DNA of 64,000 bases from Lineus longissimus (lineage: Eukaryota; Nemertea; Pilidiophora; Heteronemertea; Lineidae): the NCBI RefSeq assembly GCF_910592395.1, contig NC_088308.1, forward strand, positions 11,611,001-11,675,000. Reading direction: 5' to 3'. Shown here one piece after another: positions 54,068-64,000 of this stretch. The notes beneath the pieces are model-generated. The model had not been told where the DNA came from, made no database searches, and was given only the letters and a program-made list of their open reading frames with translations. How positions within the stretch are numbered: the stretch's first letter is position 1; each line of letters starts with the position of its first letter. Made by a program: the position numbers and the translations under genes.

Positions 54068-55688
54068 TATACACCGGAGTGCAATTACCCTTAAATCCCA
54101 CGTTAAGAGGATGCATGTTTCAACTGGATATGTATTTGTCTTGGGTTCTCCTGTCCTTTGTGAGGACGGTGTCTTTCATCCCCCGGAGGAGCTCTGCAAT
54201 CTTACAAATTATTTTGTCTAACTTACATCATTGTAAGATATCAGACGAAATTTTAAGATGATGAAAGACATCATCCTTGCCAAGGGCAGAACTCCCCCCC
54301 CCCCCACTAGACAAATACATGGGCATACATGGATGTGTCATAATGGAGCATGGGCAAGGGAATATCGATTTGATATTGTCCTCCAAACTCCCAATGTGAC
54401 ATGACAGGACTTGGCAAAAGCACATCCTTAAATTTATGTGGAGTCAAGGACAGGGGATTCATGAACCAGTCTTAATAAGAACTAGTGGAGGATCACTGGT
54501 CCATTTCGCAAATAGACACCCACCATGGGGGGGTGGCATCATCGGAGAGATGGTCGATTTCTCCCAAGGAGTGGGGACCGCTCTAAAAGACGAGGCAAGA
54601 TCAAATGTATGGTGGGGGACCAGCGGTTAGAAACTGAGGAGTGTTGGTAATACTAATAGGAGGGGAGTAAGATATACTAGTGCGACATGCACCCCCCCCC
54701 CCCCACCAGAGGAACTGCCAAAACAGTGTCTTATCTACATTGTATGTCACATACTGGCAAACGGTCCTCTCTTTATCCCTAGAGACGAACATCAAAATGA
54801 AGGACTTCGGACATTGAAAAACACAACATTGGAGTAGTCCAAATTTGATTCACAGCAGGCTGCAGAGAGAGGACCACGATTCATGTCCCCTCTTTTCAAA
54901 AGGTCCTTTGTTTTTCTGTGTGTCCAAGAGACAGTCCTCCCATTCATGTTTGTGCAAATGCTCAGCTTTTATTTACATACTAGCGGATTGGGGGGGGGGG
55001 GGGGGAGATGGGAACTTACATCAGTAAGCTGATTTCCAAAGATAGGACCTGAAGTCGAGGAAAAACTTGAAGACAATAGTGTGATGGCCGTGAAGAGTAA
55101 TCCTATTCAATCAAAGAAGTAACAAATATACGGTGTAGGAAAAGTAATGAAATTTTCTTTATTTCACAGCACATCTGATACATACATGAAGGTATGGTCT
55201 AATCCCAAGCCTAGATAAACCCATATAGGATGAAAGAACATGAAGAACTGACCAAATGGTCACCAACAGGTTTTACATGTTGAATAAACATTATTGTTCG
55301 TCAAATTGTTAGGTGCAGATAATTTTGGTGGATTTTCCCCCTTTGCAAATTTCAAATTGACACAAATGATACATGGGCCCATAATATACAGTAAAGACTC
55401 GCATATACTGGACTTCCGCATATAACATACGAAATATCCGGGTACATTTAAATGCATTTCCATTAAATCAGTGTCACATATAATGGACTTCGCATATATA
55501 ACAGACAAAAATCGTTGGTCCCAGCTAGTAGTTACTACGTTATATGTAAAGTTTACCGTACCTCTTGCTATTCTGTTGGTAGCTCAACATATTATTTTAT
55601 TACGAAGGAGTGTATCTTTTGATCCAAGCTCTCCAGTAATCAGACGTTCTGTCAATAGTGTAGGATTATACCAGTATTTACACCAGGT
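54068..55688. other. Intergenic DNA with G/C tracts
   Basis: C runs near 54295 and 54691 and a G run near 54990 occur here. At 55391 a sequence CAGTAAAGACTCGCATATAC preceded by TA may be one end of another pogo-like MITE. ATATAATGGACTTCGCATAT recurs near 55478, but a right end was not found. Confidence 0.35.
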
Positions 55689-56467
55689 CAGGGCTCCCTC
55701 ACATGTTGGTTAAAATAACATAGGAAATATAGGAGAGAATGGATGCGAGAATAACGACGGGCTAGAGCAAAAAGTGCCCAAGTCAGACTTGGGTGATTTT
55801 GCAACTTGGGTACCAAAATGTAGCCCTGTATCCCCTCTACCAGAAGAAACCATAACTATTTCCATACAAATTTATAATGAAGCAATAAAGGAAAGTCAAT
55901 ATTGCCCAAGTCGAAATGCCCAAGTCCGATAATTCATCTCTTGTCAGATTTTCTTTGCCAACCAATAGATGGCTCTCTACCACTCATGTAGGCCTCCCTA
56001 GTATACACAAGGATAGGGTTGTGTTGTATAAGGCGTTATCAAGATGGATACATTCACATTTGAACATTTTTGCCCAAGTCATCAATTTCGGAATTGGGCA
56101 AACTAGGCAAAAAAACATCTGTTGTATTCTCGGAAAATGACTTGGGCGATTTTTGCTTTAGCCCATCAATAAGTAGTCAACCTCACTCCGAACGCCATTC
56201 TACGGGGCCCTTATGTACAAATGCCACGTATGAACAACCTTTGGGAAGCGAGGCCACAACGACGTCGCGGTGCAGTTCCAGACATGAGGGTCGGACGAAC
56301 CCTCCACTTATGCGCAATTTGCTATTTTTACAGTCGTTGGAAACAGGATGCATGAAAATATAGGAAATATAGGAAAAAATCATGGATATATAGGAAATAT
56401 AGGAATATAGGAATTATCTAGCTCAGATCACAAAAATATAGGAAATATAGGAGCGGTGGGAGCCCTG
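55689..56467. mobile_element. hAT-like MITE, 779 bp, with nested repeat
   Basis: The ends CAGGGCTCCCTCACATG and, reversed, CAGGGCTCCCACCGCTCC share 10-11 bp of hAT-like form. ATAGGAAATATAGGA repeats lie next to both ends. An 8-bp target duplication was not confirmed (CACCAGGT against CCAGGTTT). Confidence 0.5.
55759..56164. mobile_element. Nested MITE with GCCCAAGTCA-rich ends
   Basis: GGGCTAGAGCAAAAAGTGCC-CAAGTCA on the left matches the inverse on the right (GGGCTAAAGCAAAAATCGCC). GCCCAAGT recurs internally at about 55905, 55918 and 56072. It lies wholly inside the hAT-like repeat. Confidence 0.6.
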
Positions 56468-57138
56468 CCAGGTTTCAAGGCTTACAATGCTAATCAAGGG
56501 CCACACCATCTAAGGGCCACACCATATATCAACTTCAATGTGCATGCATTACATTTTTGTTACAGCATCTCTATGGCCCCACTACTGTAAACCGGGTAAA
56601 CTTAGCGGGCAGGAAAATTTTGCGGTCAGCTCTGACCCGCAAAAATAAAATGTGCAAAATTTATTCTGTTCTTATAACTAAACACTTACATGGCACCACA
56701 ATCCCTGAAATTAAAATGCACAAAATATACTTCTTTGACTGAAAATTTGCAAATCCGCCAACATTTTCCTGGGTTACAGTATCTATGTCCCTGTTCCAGT
56801 TTCCAGTACCAGATCATCTTTTCCTTTGCATGACTTGTAGTCAGTCCAGTCAAAGATGTGGTTTGATGCAAAACAAATTGCAAAAGAAAGTTTCTCACTT
56901 TGTGACTGTGCCATTTGATATATAACATGTATACATTAATGAAACAAAGGACTTGTATTGAAGCAAACCAACAAAAAGAGGACATACTTAAAACAGAGGA
57001 CTTCTCTTTTATTGTTTTTAAAGGCCATGGCATCGGTTCTCCACGCAACTGCATATGTCACCATATGTGACAAACATGTGCATAGGTAATCATAAGTGAC
57101 AAACCTTTCTACTCAGGTTCAACAGCAGTATATGTAGC
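56468..57138. other. Spacer without recognised gene
   Basis: Only short frames are found. AAATGCACAAAATATACTTC and AAATGTGCAAAATTTATTCT are similar segments 70 bases apart. No gene is called. Confidence 0.3.
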
Positions 57139-59218
57139 TTTTTTAGCTCAGCTGACAAAGTCAGCGAAGCTGGTAATATTACTAAGGGAATGGTGTCCGT
57201 CCTTCCTGCCATCCTGCCATCCTTCCATGTCAATTTTGGGCATTTTGTAACCGTAAGACCTAGGCACTTTGTTGACGCTGCTAAATTAGGAGTAGCCCAA
57301 GGGGAACTCGGAAACCAAAAATCAGCGCGATCCGACCTACATTCGGCGAATGAGGTCATCGGGAAGTTTAAACTTCTTTCCTTTATACCTCGGGCCACAG
57401 AGGAAATATTGTTTTCAAATCTGGCCGAATATTTTTTAATAATTTTTCATTTTGACTTGTAATGGAATTAGTTTAGTTTTCACCACCAGTTGGCGCTACA
57501 GGCACATTTGACAGATTTTTTGACGATTCAAAAGCCCGGGTTATGACGTATAGTTGCGCAGTTGTATTCTGCGCATTGAATTGGCCAGGGAACCAGACTA
57601 TATTTCAGCATACCCACTGTGACCAGTGTAAAGATGGAAGATTGATTTTGCAACAAGTAATCAATTTTCTGCTAAAAACTAGTCAAGTAGGCGATATTAT
57701 CACTAGTTCCTTTCAGTGGGTAGTCATAAGGTCTTAAGGGAATACTTTCAGAAATTAGTTCTTGAAAATTTGGCCACAATTCTGTGAAAACGATATCGGA
57801 AGTGCACGCTCTGTTCGCGATGTATTTTGATGAAGTGGAGAATTCCCACAGTATGTGCAGTGAATCAGCATGATTCTGTTTGCATATTAGTTTTTAGTAC
57901 TACGATTCTTACATGAGTAAAAAGTAGACGTTTTAAGCAACACAATAATGTTACTCCCATAAAAATTGATTGCAAATTGACGGAGCTACGGCATTCTGTT
58001 CGGCAATTGTCAGCGCTGATAAAATACATTGCTAATGTATGCCAAATGGCACACTTTAAAAAGCGTTCATTGGACAACGTAGGGAATCACCAGAAATGAC
58101 GTCATCGCTGGTCTCAATCTTCTATATAATAATATTAGAAGGGGGACGAATAAAGTCACATTTAGAGGCGTTGGATCGCCTTGAAATTTTGCATGAATGG
58201 TGGTGACACCTTACCCTGATGCAACGTCTTGGTTTTATTCAAAAATTTACTTCAGCGGAGCAGAAATGAGGGATTTTTAATCGCACACTGTCAATTCTCC
58301 TTACCACTCACAGAAGCCAAGCCATTGCTGTTAAGTTATGCAGGGGCTTAATCGATTACCTGCACTCCCTTTGGGGTGAATAACATTACCTTTTGAACAG
58401 CTGGCTGTAGGGGGATGATTGGAACAGCCGGTATACCTGCTGACCTGCTGAACCCAGATAAATGTTATTTTCAATCCACGATTGCAGGTCACCTGATTTT
58501 CGAGATTTCGCGGGAAATTGTAAACAAACGCATGTGTGCAGTTCAAATGTAAACAAAAATGTATTTTTGGTACTTTTGGTTGCTGGACTTGGGTTTTCCC
58601 GCAGTTAGGAGCTGGGGTCAAATTGGCGGTCTATTGTTTATGGGTGCTGTTTTAGTCAGAGGTAGCCCTTGATTATGAAGGGATTTTCAAATATGAAAAC
58701 GACCCTTTGTATTGTAAATTCCAATCACCTGCAGGACAGGTCAATTTCTCTCAATAAAATTAATTTTGTTGACTCCTGTAATCTCTACCTTATCAAAAAA
58801 AAGACAGTGGTGTTAGTCCCAAACTGGTCATTTCTATTTATTTTGACCTCTGTTAAATCAGGATACCTCTCAATTACAGACAGCATTTTGAATCCTTGTG
58901 CTGTACAACCCAGCCTGGACATACCACAGTTGTCCATGGAGAAGTCTCATCCTCTCTGACACTTCTTTTCTGTAAAGCTACCGATACAACATACTGAACT
59001 AGGGATATCTTCCGTTGCCTCCTGTAATATTTACATACCATGGCTGATTAGTTCAATCATATTTCATCCAGCTGGCAGCTCTGCATTGGAAATCTTAGTG
59101 GTATAACGTGTTCTCTTGACCTTCAAACAGTAGTATAAAGCTGATATTTACTACTTTACACCCTCAGTCCTATGTTATTAGGTGATCCAGCTGAGCGCCA
59201 GGCCCTTGGGCCTCTTGT
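57139..59218 (+). mobile_element. HINE-2 copy C
   Basis: The 5' end TTTTTTTAGCTCAGCTGACAA is followed by GTGTCCGTCCTTCC. The 3' end is CCAGCTGAGCGCC, AGGCCC-TT-GGGCCT and CTTGTT. The internal part shares about 450 bp with copy A (57658-58110 with 3199-3650, for example TTAGTTCTTGAAAATTTGGC), but the last about 1 kb differs. No ORF has a domain. Confidence 0.75.
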
Positions 59219-59250
59219 TCCAATTACATGTGTGTAATAATACATATTGA

Positions 59251-59835
59251 TGAAATGGTCCATGGACCATGTGCTCACCTGGTAACCAAGGACACAAAGG
59301 AGAGAGAATCTTTGTTAAGCTATGAGCTAATGCGGTTTAATACAAAACAAAAAAAAATGTGATTACTCCCTTATTATTGACCAGATATTTGCCAAATTTT
59401 TATCATAGGTGTATCTAGTGGAGATACACGATACCACATGATTAGGCCCTCTTTCCAAGGTCACAGAGGTAAAAAAAAAGTTCATTTTCTTGTTTTTGAC
59501 CTCTGGGACCTTGAAATGTAGGTCAAATCAAAAACCCGGAGGATATGTGATGTATCCTAGCTACAAGTACCTGCCATAAAAAATTCAAAATTTGTGTTAA
59601 AGGAGTTATTGAATTCTTTCATTTTTTACATTTGGCCCCCTGGTGGCCAAACGACAAATCAAATAAGGTCGTGATTCAGTCTCCAAGTAGCTGTCACCAA
59701 GGGGTACATGTGTACCAAGTTTGAAGTCAGTAGCTTTAGCGGTTACGAAACTTGCCACCAATGTCTAACGATGGACGACGACGACGACGGATGACGCTGC
59801 GCTATGACATAGGCTCACCACAGGTGAGCCAAAAA
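59251..59835 (-). mobile_element. HINE-1 copy 4, diverged, single module
   Basis: On the minus strand it begins TTTTTGGCTCACCTGTGGTG, has GTCGTCGTCGTCGTC, one module (GTAACCGCTAAAGCTACTGA ... GGCCACCAGGGGGCC), and ends CCAGGTGAGCAC. The perfect hairpin ATGGTCCATGGACCAT and TTCAT follow. Arm and hairpin sequence differ from copies 1-3 but pair with each other, so the two arms have changed together. It starts 32 bases from the end of HINE-2 copy C. Confidence 0.75.
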
Positions 59836-60068
59836 TGGTGGTATGCAAATTTCTTCCAGCTATTTTTCGAACTCTCGGGGGTTCACACTTATACCGAACT
59901 GGGTACACATGAACTTTGGTAAACATGCAGAGTAAGGTTTACTAGGGTTTTATATGCACTCTTGGTTTGCTTTAATCCCCGCCCAAACCCAAAACATTAA
60001 AATCCTCAGCTAAAAATGTGGAAGATCACCAAAGCCCCGGTTCATTGGTATTTATTGGGGAACGTTTT

Positions 60069-61454
60069 TTACATTTTTACTGCAAATGCCTTTGTATAAG
60101 GGCTTGGGTGATTTTTAGTGCTATATACACTATAACCTGTGATACTCACAAGAAATTTCACAGTATTGTGATGTTTGTAGCTTGACCAAGTAGCTGCCTG
60201 TATCACAGGGTCATCTAATTGTTCTGTGAACACTTCCGAACAATCTATGATATGTTTCACCTTTGGATACTCTTTGAAAGCAGGAGGGCGATGTTCTTGT
60301 ACTACTTCAGCTGGTGGGACAAAAATCAAGCCTTTCAATTCACGAGCAAGAAATTTTATCCAAGTTATCAGAATTCGCGACACGCCTGCCAAGGACATTC
60401 CAAACCTGTGTGCTAAATCCTTCTCCAGTAGGCCAACTCTCAGTCTCATAAGGGTCAAGAGAAACTCATCCTTTAACACAAGTTTTCTCTCATTGCTGCT
60501 TTTTCTGGGAGACTTTGGGAATATGGAAAATTTTCTCTTTACCTTAGAGGATACAACAGCTGGGCCACGCCAATACCTAAGTTTCATTGCTTTTGGCTGC
60601 AAAATCTGATACAAATCATCAAAAAATTTCCTATTAGGAAGGCCTGTGTAAAACTGAATGTCTTTGTCCTTACTTATATTTAGATGAGAAAATCTACCAG
60701 AACTGGCTTTACAATTTTGTCCCAACAGTTTTTGTAGTTCGTCTATTTTGGTCTTTAATCTAGAAATTTCTTCATCTTTGATACCACAATTCTGACAGGA
60801 AGAACTCGTATGAAATACATTATCTTCATCCAAAGGGGGCGAGACACATGGAGGATTCAAGTTCTGCATTTCATTACAAGTAATTTCAACAGTTTCTTGA
60901 GGAAGAGCAAGAGGAAGCATATCAGGAAAATCAAGCATGTCATCATGGTGTTCATAGTCATTTTGCTCCTCATCGTTTGTTGTAGGAAGCTGGGATGTAT
61001 GATGCCCAGAATCAGATGAAATGGTGGCAGACAACTTTGCTTTTTTCAGCGGCCTAATGGGCACTGTACGCTTTGGCACCAACAACTTCCTTCTCACAGG
61101 CCGTCTGTGGGGAATATCAGATGCTTTCAGTTCATAACCTAAACGTTTAGTCGGGTAGGGATTGGATTCTGATGGTTCACCATCAACGAAATGGTCAGAA
61201 CAAATACTGGATGATATCTTCGGTAACCATATTTTACCTTTACCTTCAGTTCTGTTCACCATTTTTACCCACAATCTGAACAGTTCTGGTTTCTCTTTCT
61301 CGGAAGGAAAAGGAAACAATAGAAATGGGGGTGGACAGGTACATCCTTCACTTCCAAAGTTACTGTTATGAATAGTGCAAACACGTGAGCACCTAAGAGT
61401 CAGTTGTCTTGCATTATTCACACAATCAACAACAGCACAAGTCCTGTGAGGCAT
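60069..61454 (-). pseudogene. THAP-domain transposase, C-terminally truncated
   Basis: The second ATG (61454) is chosen: it gives MPHRTCAVVDC, the usual THAP start. The C2CH zinc finger has CAVVDC, FPFP and W-containing spacing, then ISSSICSDHFVDGE, followed by a basic tail and a short coiled coil (EEISRLKTKIDELQKLLG). A helix-turn-helix part (LVLKDEFLLTLMRLRVGLLE, GMSLAGVSRILITWIKFL) leads into a DDE_Tnp_4-like core: IIDCSEVFTEQ (first Asp) and AATWSSYKHHNTVKFLVSIT. It then stops matching at about 60125, so the later acidic residues are missing. Related THAP transposases are found in many animals. Its ends are not identified. Confidence 0.82.
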
Positions 61455-62236
61455 CTTTTCAAAATTCCCGCCACCAACAAGCAAAGACGAAGGATGGTTA
61501 GTTCAGATAGGTAAGCTGATAAGCGCTGCAGACAGATGGGGTGCAGACATCTTTACGATGGAGAAAGCAAAGGCAGATGTCTACAGGAATGACAGGACGG
61601 AACGTATACCTGAAATAATAAAGGTGTACTGTGAGGGCACAATCAACCCAATCAGAAACTCAAACTGTGCTGGATGCCTCATGCAAAGTAGCTAATACTT
61701 TTTCCTACCCCTTCACTTCAGTTTAATTCTGCTGTATCTGAAGTCAAGATTCATCCTCACCTCATGGCATCCCCCCCCCCCCCCCCCCCCCCGGACCTGC
61801 ACCCAGCACTGCAGTATGAATGAGTGTATCACAAGACACCAGGTCAGGAATGAGCAGATTACTGGTGTGATAGTGGAGTACTAGCTATTCCAGGAGTGGG
61901 TGGGCCGTTTGCAGCAAGGCTCACAATATAGAATAGTAGGGTTACACACATCCTTATAGTACATGTACTACATAGAATGTTCCCCATGGACGGTTTCAGT
62001 ACATGAGTACAGCTCCACATGTACTAAATCTACATGTACAATGTATAAAGTACACAACTGTCACAGTTTGAGTTGACGTGCATAGTTTTCGTCTGAAACT
62101 ACACTGAATACTAATAATTCTGCAAAGAAAATATGCTGTGGCCGCTGACAGAGCACTCATATGAATGGAAAACTCCTTAATTTAATCATTGGGTGTGGTA
62201 AAAAGGCATGAAACACAGAATTATTCCATGCGAAAC
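61455..62236. other. Spacer with C24 tract
   Basis: It includes about 24 C at 61769-61792 and several ACATGTAC-rich segments near 61960-62045. No gene is recognised. Confidence 0.35.
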
Positions 62237-62917
62237 CTACTGTTTATGCTGTTTACACTGACGATTGTAAACCGAAAGTTGGGTTGATACCGCCGTCATG
62301 TGGCGGCGCCTATCGGTGTGACAACAAACTCGAGGTAGAGAACCAAATATTGAGTTGGCATCATCATCTGATTGGTCTGAATTGGCTTCAGCACTGTTTT
62401 CATTCGTATCAGTCTCATAACCTGCATAATCATTGTCAAATTCTAAATCAGCATCAAAAATTTCACTTTCATTATGTTCACTGACTGATTCACCTCCAGA
62501 ATCATCGTCTAAGGCATCCTGGTCATGCCTACCTGCATAAGAATCATCCCCACTTGACTCTCCAGAAGATTCGTTATCATTATCAAGGTCTTCAGAACAG
62601 CTACTGGCCATCAAATCGGCTACAACTTGAGAAGTCGTAAGTTTCGACTTTCTCGAACTCGCCATTTTTGCATGCAAAAAGAACGTGCATAGAACCGCGC
62701 AAATTGGCAGAAGCAGACGACATATCGACTTGTGCTGCCGTCTGGGCTTAGCTGAGTATACTATTTATCATTGAAAACCGTTGCTAGGGGCTTGGGTTTA
62801 CCCGTTCAAGTGCTAGAACCGTTCGATTTAGGGGTACTACCTTTGCTGCTATAGCCGTCATCCGCCACCGGGGCTTGGAAAAAGATGCTGCTATGGCCGT
62901 CATCCGTCCTTAAAGGG
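62237..62917 (-). mobile_element. piggyBac element 5' end with N-terminal transposase fragment
   Basis: TTAA (62918-62921) borders the minus-strand end CCCTTTAAGGACGGATGACG. GCTGCTAT(A/G)GCCGTCATCCG occurs twice just inside. About 250 bases in, an ORF (from 62665, MASSRKSKLTTSQVVADLMA) gives a short basic start and a long Asp/Glu/Ser-rich stretch, the usual N-terminus of piggyBac transposases. The ORF ends at 62237 without a DDE core. The rest of the element is not found to the left, so it is a fragment. Confidence 0.6.
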
Positions 62918-62921
62918 TTAA

Positions 62922-63812
62922 TGAATGATTTAATGATCTCTCTCGTAACACATCTGATCTTACATTCTTTCTCTTAAAAACGGTTTAAAACAGTTATTTG
63001 TTCTGGGTTTAGCATTTCCTCCCGTCTTCTTACGCACACGCAACAACATCAGCACCTGGCCACCGGACCAATTCCGGCGGCGCCGGACGGAGCTGTCTTC
63101 GCGGCTGCAAACCCTACCAAAAATTGCAACAAAGATTTACACTCCCCCCGAATCATCACAATGATGATTCCAACATCAATAAAAATCTTTGCAAAATTCC
63201 TATGGAAAAGACAAGTTTCCAAATTCCAGCACAATCTTCACAAGAATGAAATACTAGTAATTATCACACAAAGATAGTCCACTCTTCGGAAGATATTAGT
63301 TTATACCGATATAGTCCATGATCAGGAAGATATCAGTTTATACTGATATATAGTCCAACAAACACAGAATGCGAATTAAAGCGCAGTAATATTAATCTCA
63401 ATGGAAATCTCAATTTAGGCACAAAGCGCAATGATTACGGCGCGTTTTGAAATAAATTCTTAACACAACATAGATTATATCTGCACTCTCAAACTGGAGA
63501 AGACAATTGAAACAGCGGATTGTTCTGATGTCTTATGCGAAACTTTAGAAATATGATAATGCGTTGGAATGGGTAGACTGCCCAACCCAACAATAAGAAG
63601 ACTGGAACAGGGGATTATTATGCCCCTCGGCACAGTTCCAGTTTATCGCGAGCAAGATGCAGGCATTATATGCACCACCAAATTATTTCTGAATTACGCA
63701 ATCCTTGTAGTTCAGTTTACGTTTGGATGAGACTCATTTTAGTCTTATTAGTGTCCGCATATTCCTGACACAAATATATAATATTGACGCGAGTAGCTCA
63801 TATTTCGACACG
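62922..63812. other. Probable 3' non-coding/LTR region of BEL/Pao element
   Basis: No gene. It lies downstream of the BEL/Pao coding end on the minus strand, so it should hold that element's polypurine tract and 3' LTR, but the second LTR is outside the window. GATATAGTCCATGATCAGGA and TGATATATAGTCCAACA near 63310-63360 form a short repeated segment. Confidence 0.35.
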
Positions 63813-64000
63813 TTAGTCTGTTCCTTCAGCCTCCAGTGGTACGATGCTCTTCACTGGCCTGGCATACGTTCCCTTGCTTGTCTTGAGTTGCACCGTTCGC
63901 ACGTTGTTGTCTGCTGTTGACGGATTTACAGCGGTGATTCGTCCCATTGGGTAATGTCCTCGATGTCCAAGTTTCATGTCTTCGACGAGTAGAACGACGT
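63813..64000 (-). CDS. BEL/Pao polyprotein C-terminus (DUF5641-like), partial
   Basis: Entering from beyond the right edge, the minus strand reads VVLLVEDMKLGHRGHYPMGR, ITAVNPSTADNNVRTVQLKT, YARPVKSIVPLEAEGTD and a stop at 63813-63815. The pattern [hydrophobic strand]-(D/N)-[PxGRI] ... [V+TVxLKTxxGxxxRPVxxIxxLE] is that of the domain closing BEL/Pao polyproteins after integrase. The rest of the element should lie to the right of this window. Confidence 0.78.
   Translation of the reverse strand, partial: VVLLVEDMKLGHRGHYPMGRITAVNPSTADNNVRTVQLKTSKGTYARPVKSIVPLEAEGTD

Noticed and set aside
60226-60609. 127-codon plus-strand ORF
   Set aside because: Antisense shadow of the THAP transposase.
1-64000. 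tRNA, rRNA or snRNA genes
   Set aside because: I saw no cloverleaf with A and B boxes and no rRNA core sequence while reading; a covariance-model scan would be needed to exclude them.

Overview
The window is a stretch of animal nuclear DNA made mostly of transposable elements. It has spliced genes with GT...AG introns, AT-rich spacers, microsatellites and no operon-like layout. The mix of Gypsy, BEL/Pao, DIRS, CR1/L2-like LINE, PIF/Harbinger, pogo, piggyBac, hAT-like and Helentron-like repeats suggests a marine invertebrate. Repeats ending in GGCCCTTGGGCCTCTTGTT after a CAGCTGAGC or GGTGAGC arm are, from memory, frequent in lophotrochozoans such as bivalves; this placement is inference and no species is claimed.

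Layout. 1-7345: a decayed minus-strand Ty3/Gypsy retrotransposon with 184-bp LTRs, carrying two nested Helentron-like (HINE) insertions. 7608-13648: a plus-strand DIRS retrotransposon with inverted ends, an internal complementary region, a largely intact RT/RNase H and a broken tyrosine recombinase. 13727-15840: a minus-strand LINE split by a HINE. 16625-18190: two MITEs. About 19990-26930: a second, minus-strand DIRS split by a 3.5-kb PIF/Harbinger element and by another HINE. 27505-33319: a three-exon minus-strand gene for a DUF7869-like, transposase-like protein with an 81-bp coding tandem repeat and a HINE in its second intron. 33436-35412: a second LINE abutting a truncated integrase-like ORF. 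36768-39572: a spliced kinase gene whose catalytic domain is split by a 115-bp foldback element. 40097-42207: a pogo-type transposon. 42671-43380: a piggyBac-type MITE. 47245-48794: a spliced RPA/OB-fold gene. 49-57 kb: MITEs, foldbacks, homopolymer G/C tracts and degenerate dispersed repeats. 57139-59835: two HINEs end to end in opposite orientation. 60069-61454: a THAP transposase fragment. 62237-62917: one piggyBac end. 63813-64000: the C-terminus of a BEL/Pao polyprotein.

The main result is the nesting record. Two HINE families share one plan: a 5' arm (GGCTCACC or AGCTCAGCTG), its inverse near the 3' end, then a short perfect hairpin. Four copies interrupt retrotransposon reading frames (Gypsy integrase, LINE, DIRS RT) or the Gypsy polypurine tract, always at T-rich sites. 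In the three coding cases the host frame resumes exactly if the insert is ignored, with no target-site duplication. The Harbinger insertion resolves equally cleanly with a 3-bp TAA duplication. Few ordinary host genes are visible; the kinase and RPA-like genes are the best candidates, and each carries lesions or unresolved splice phases.
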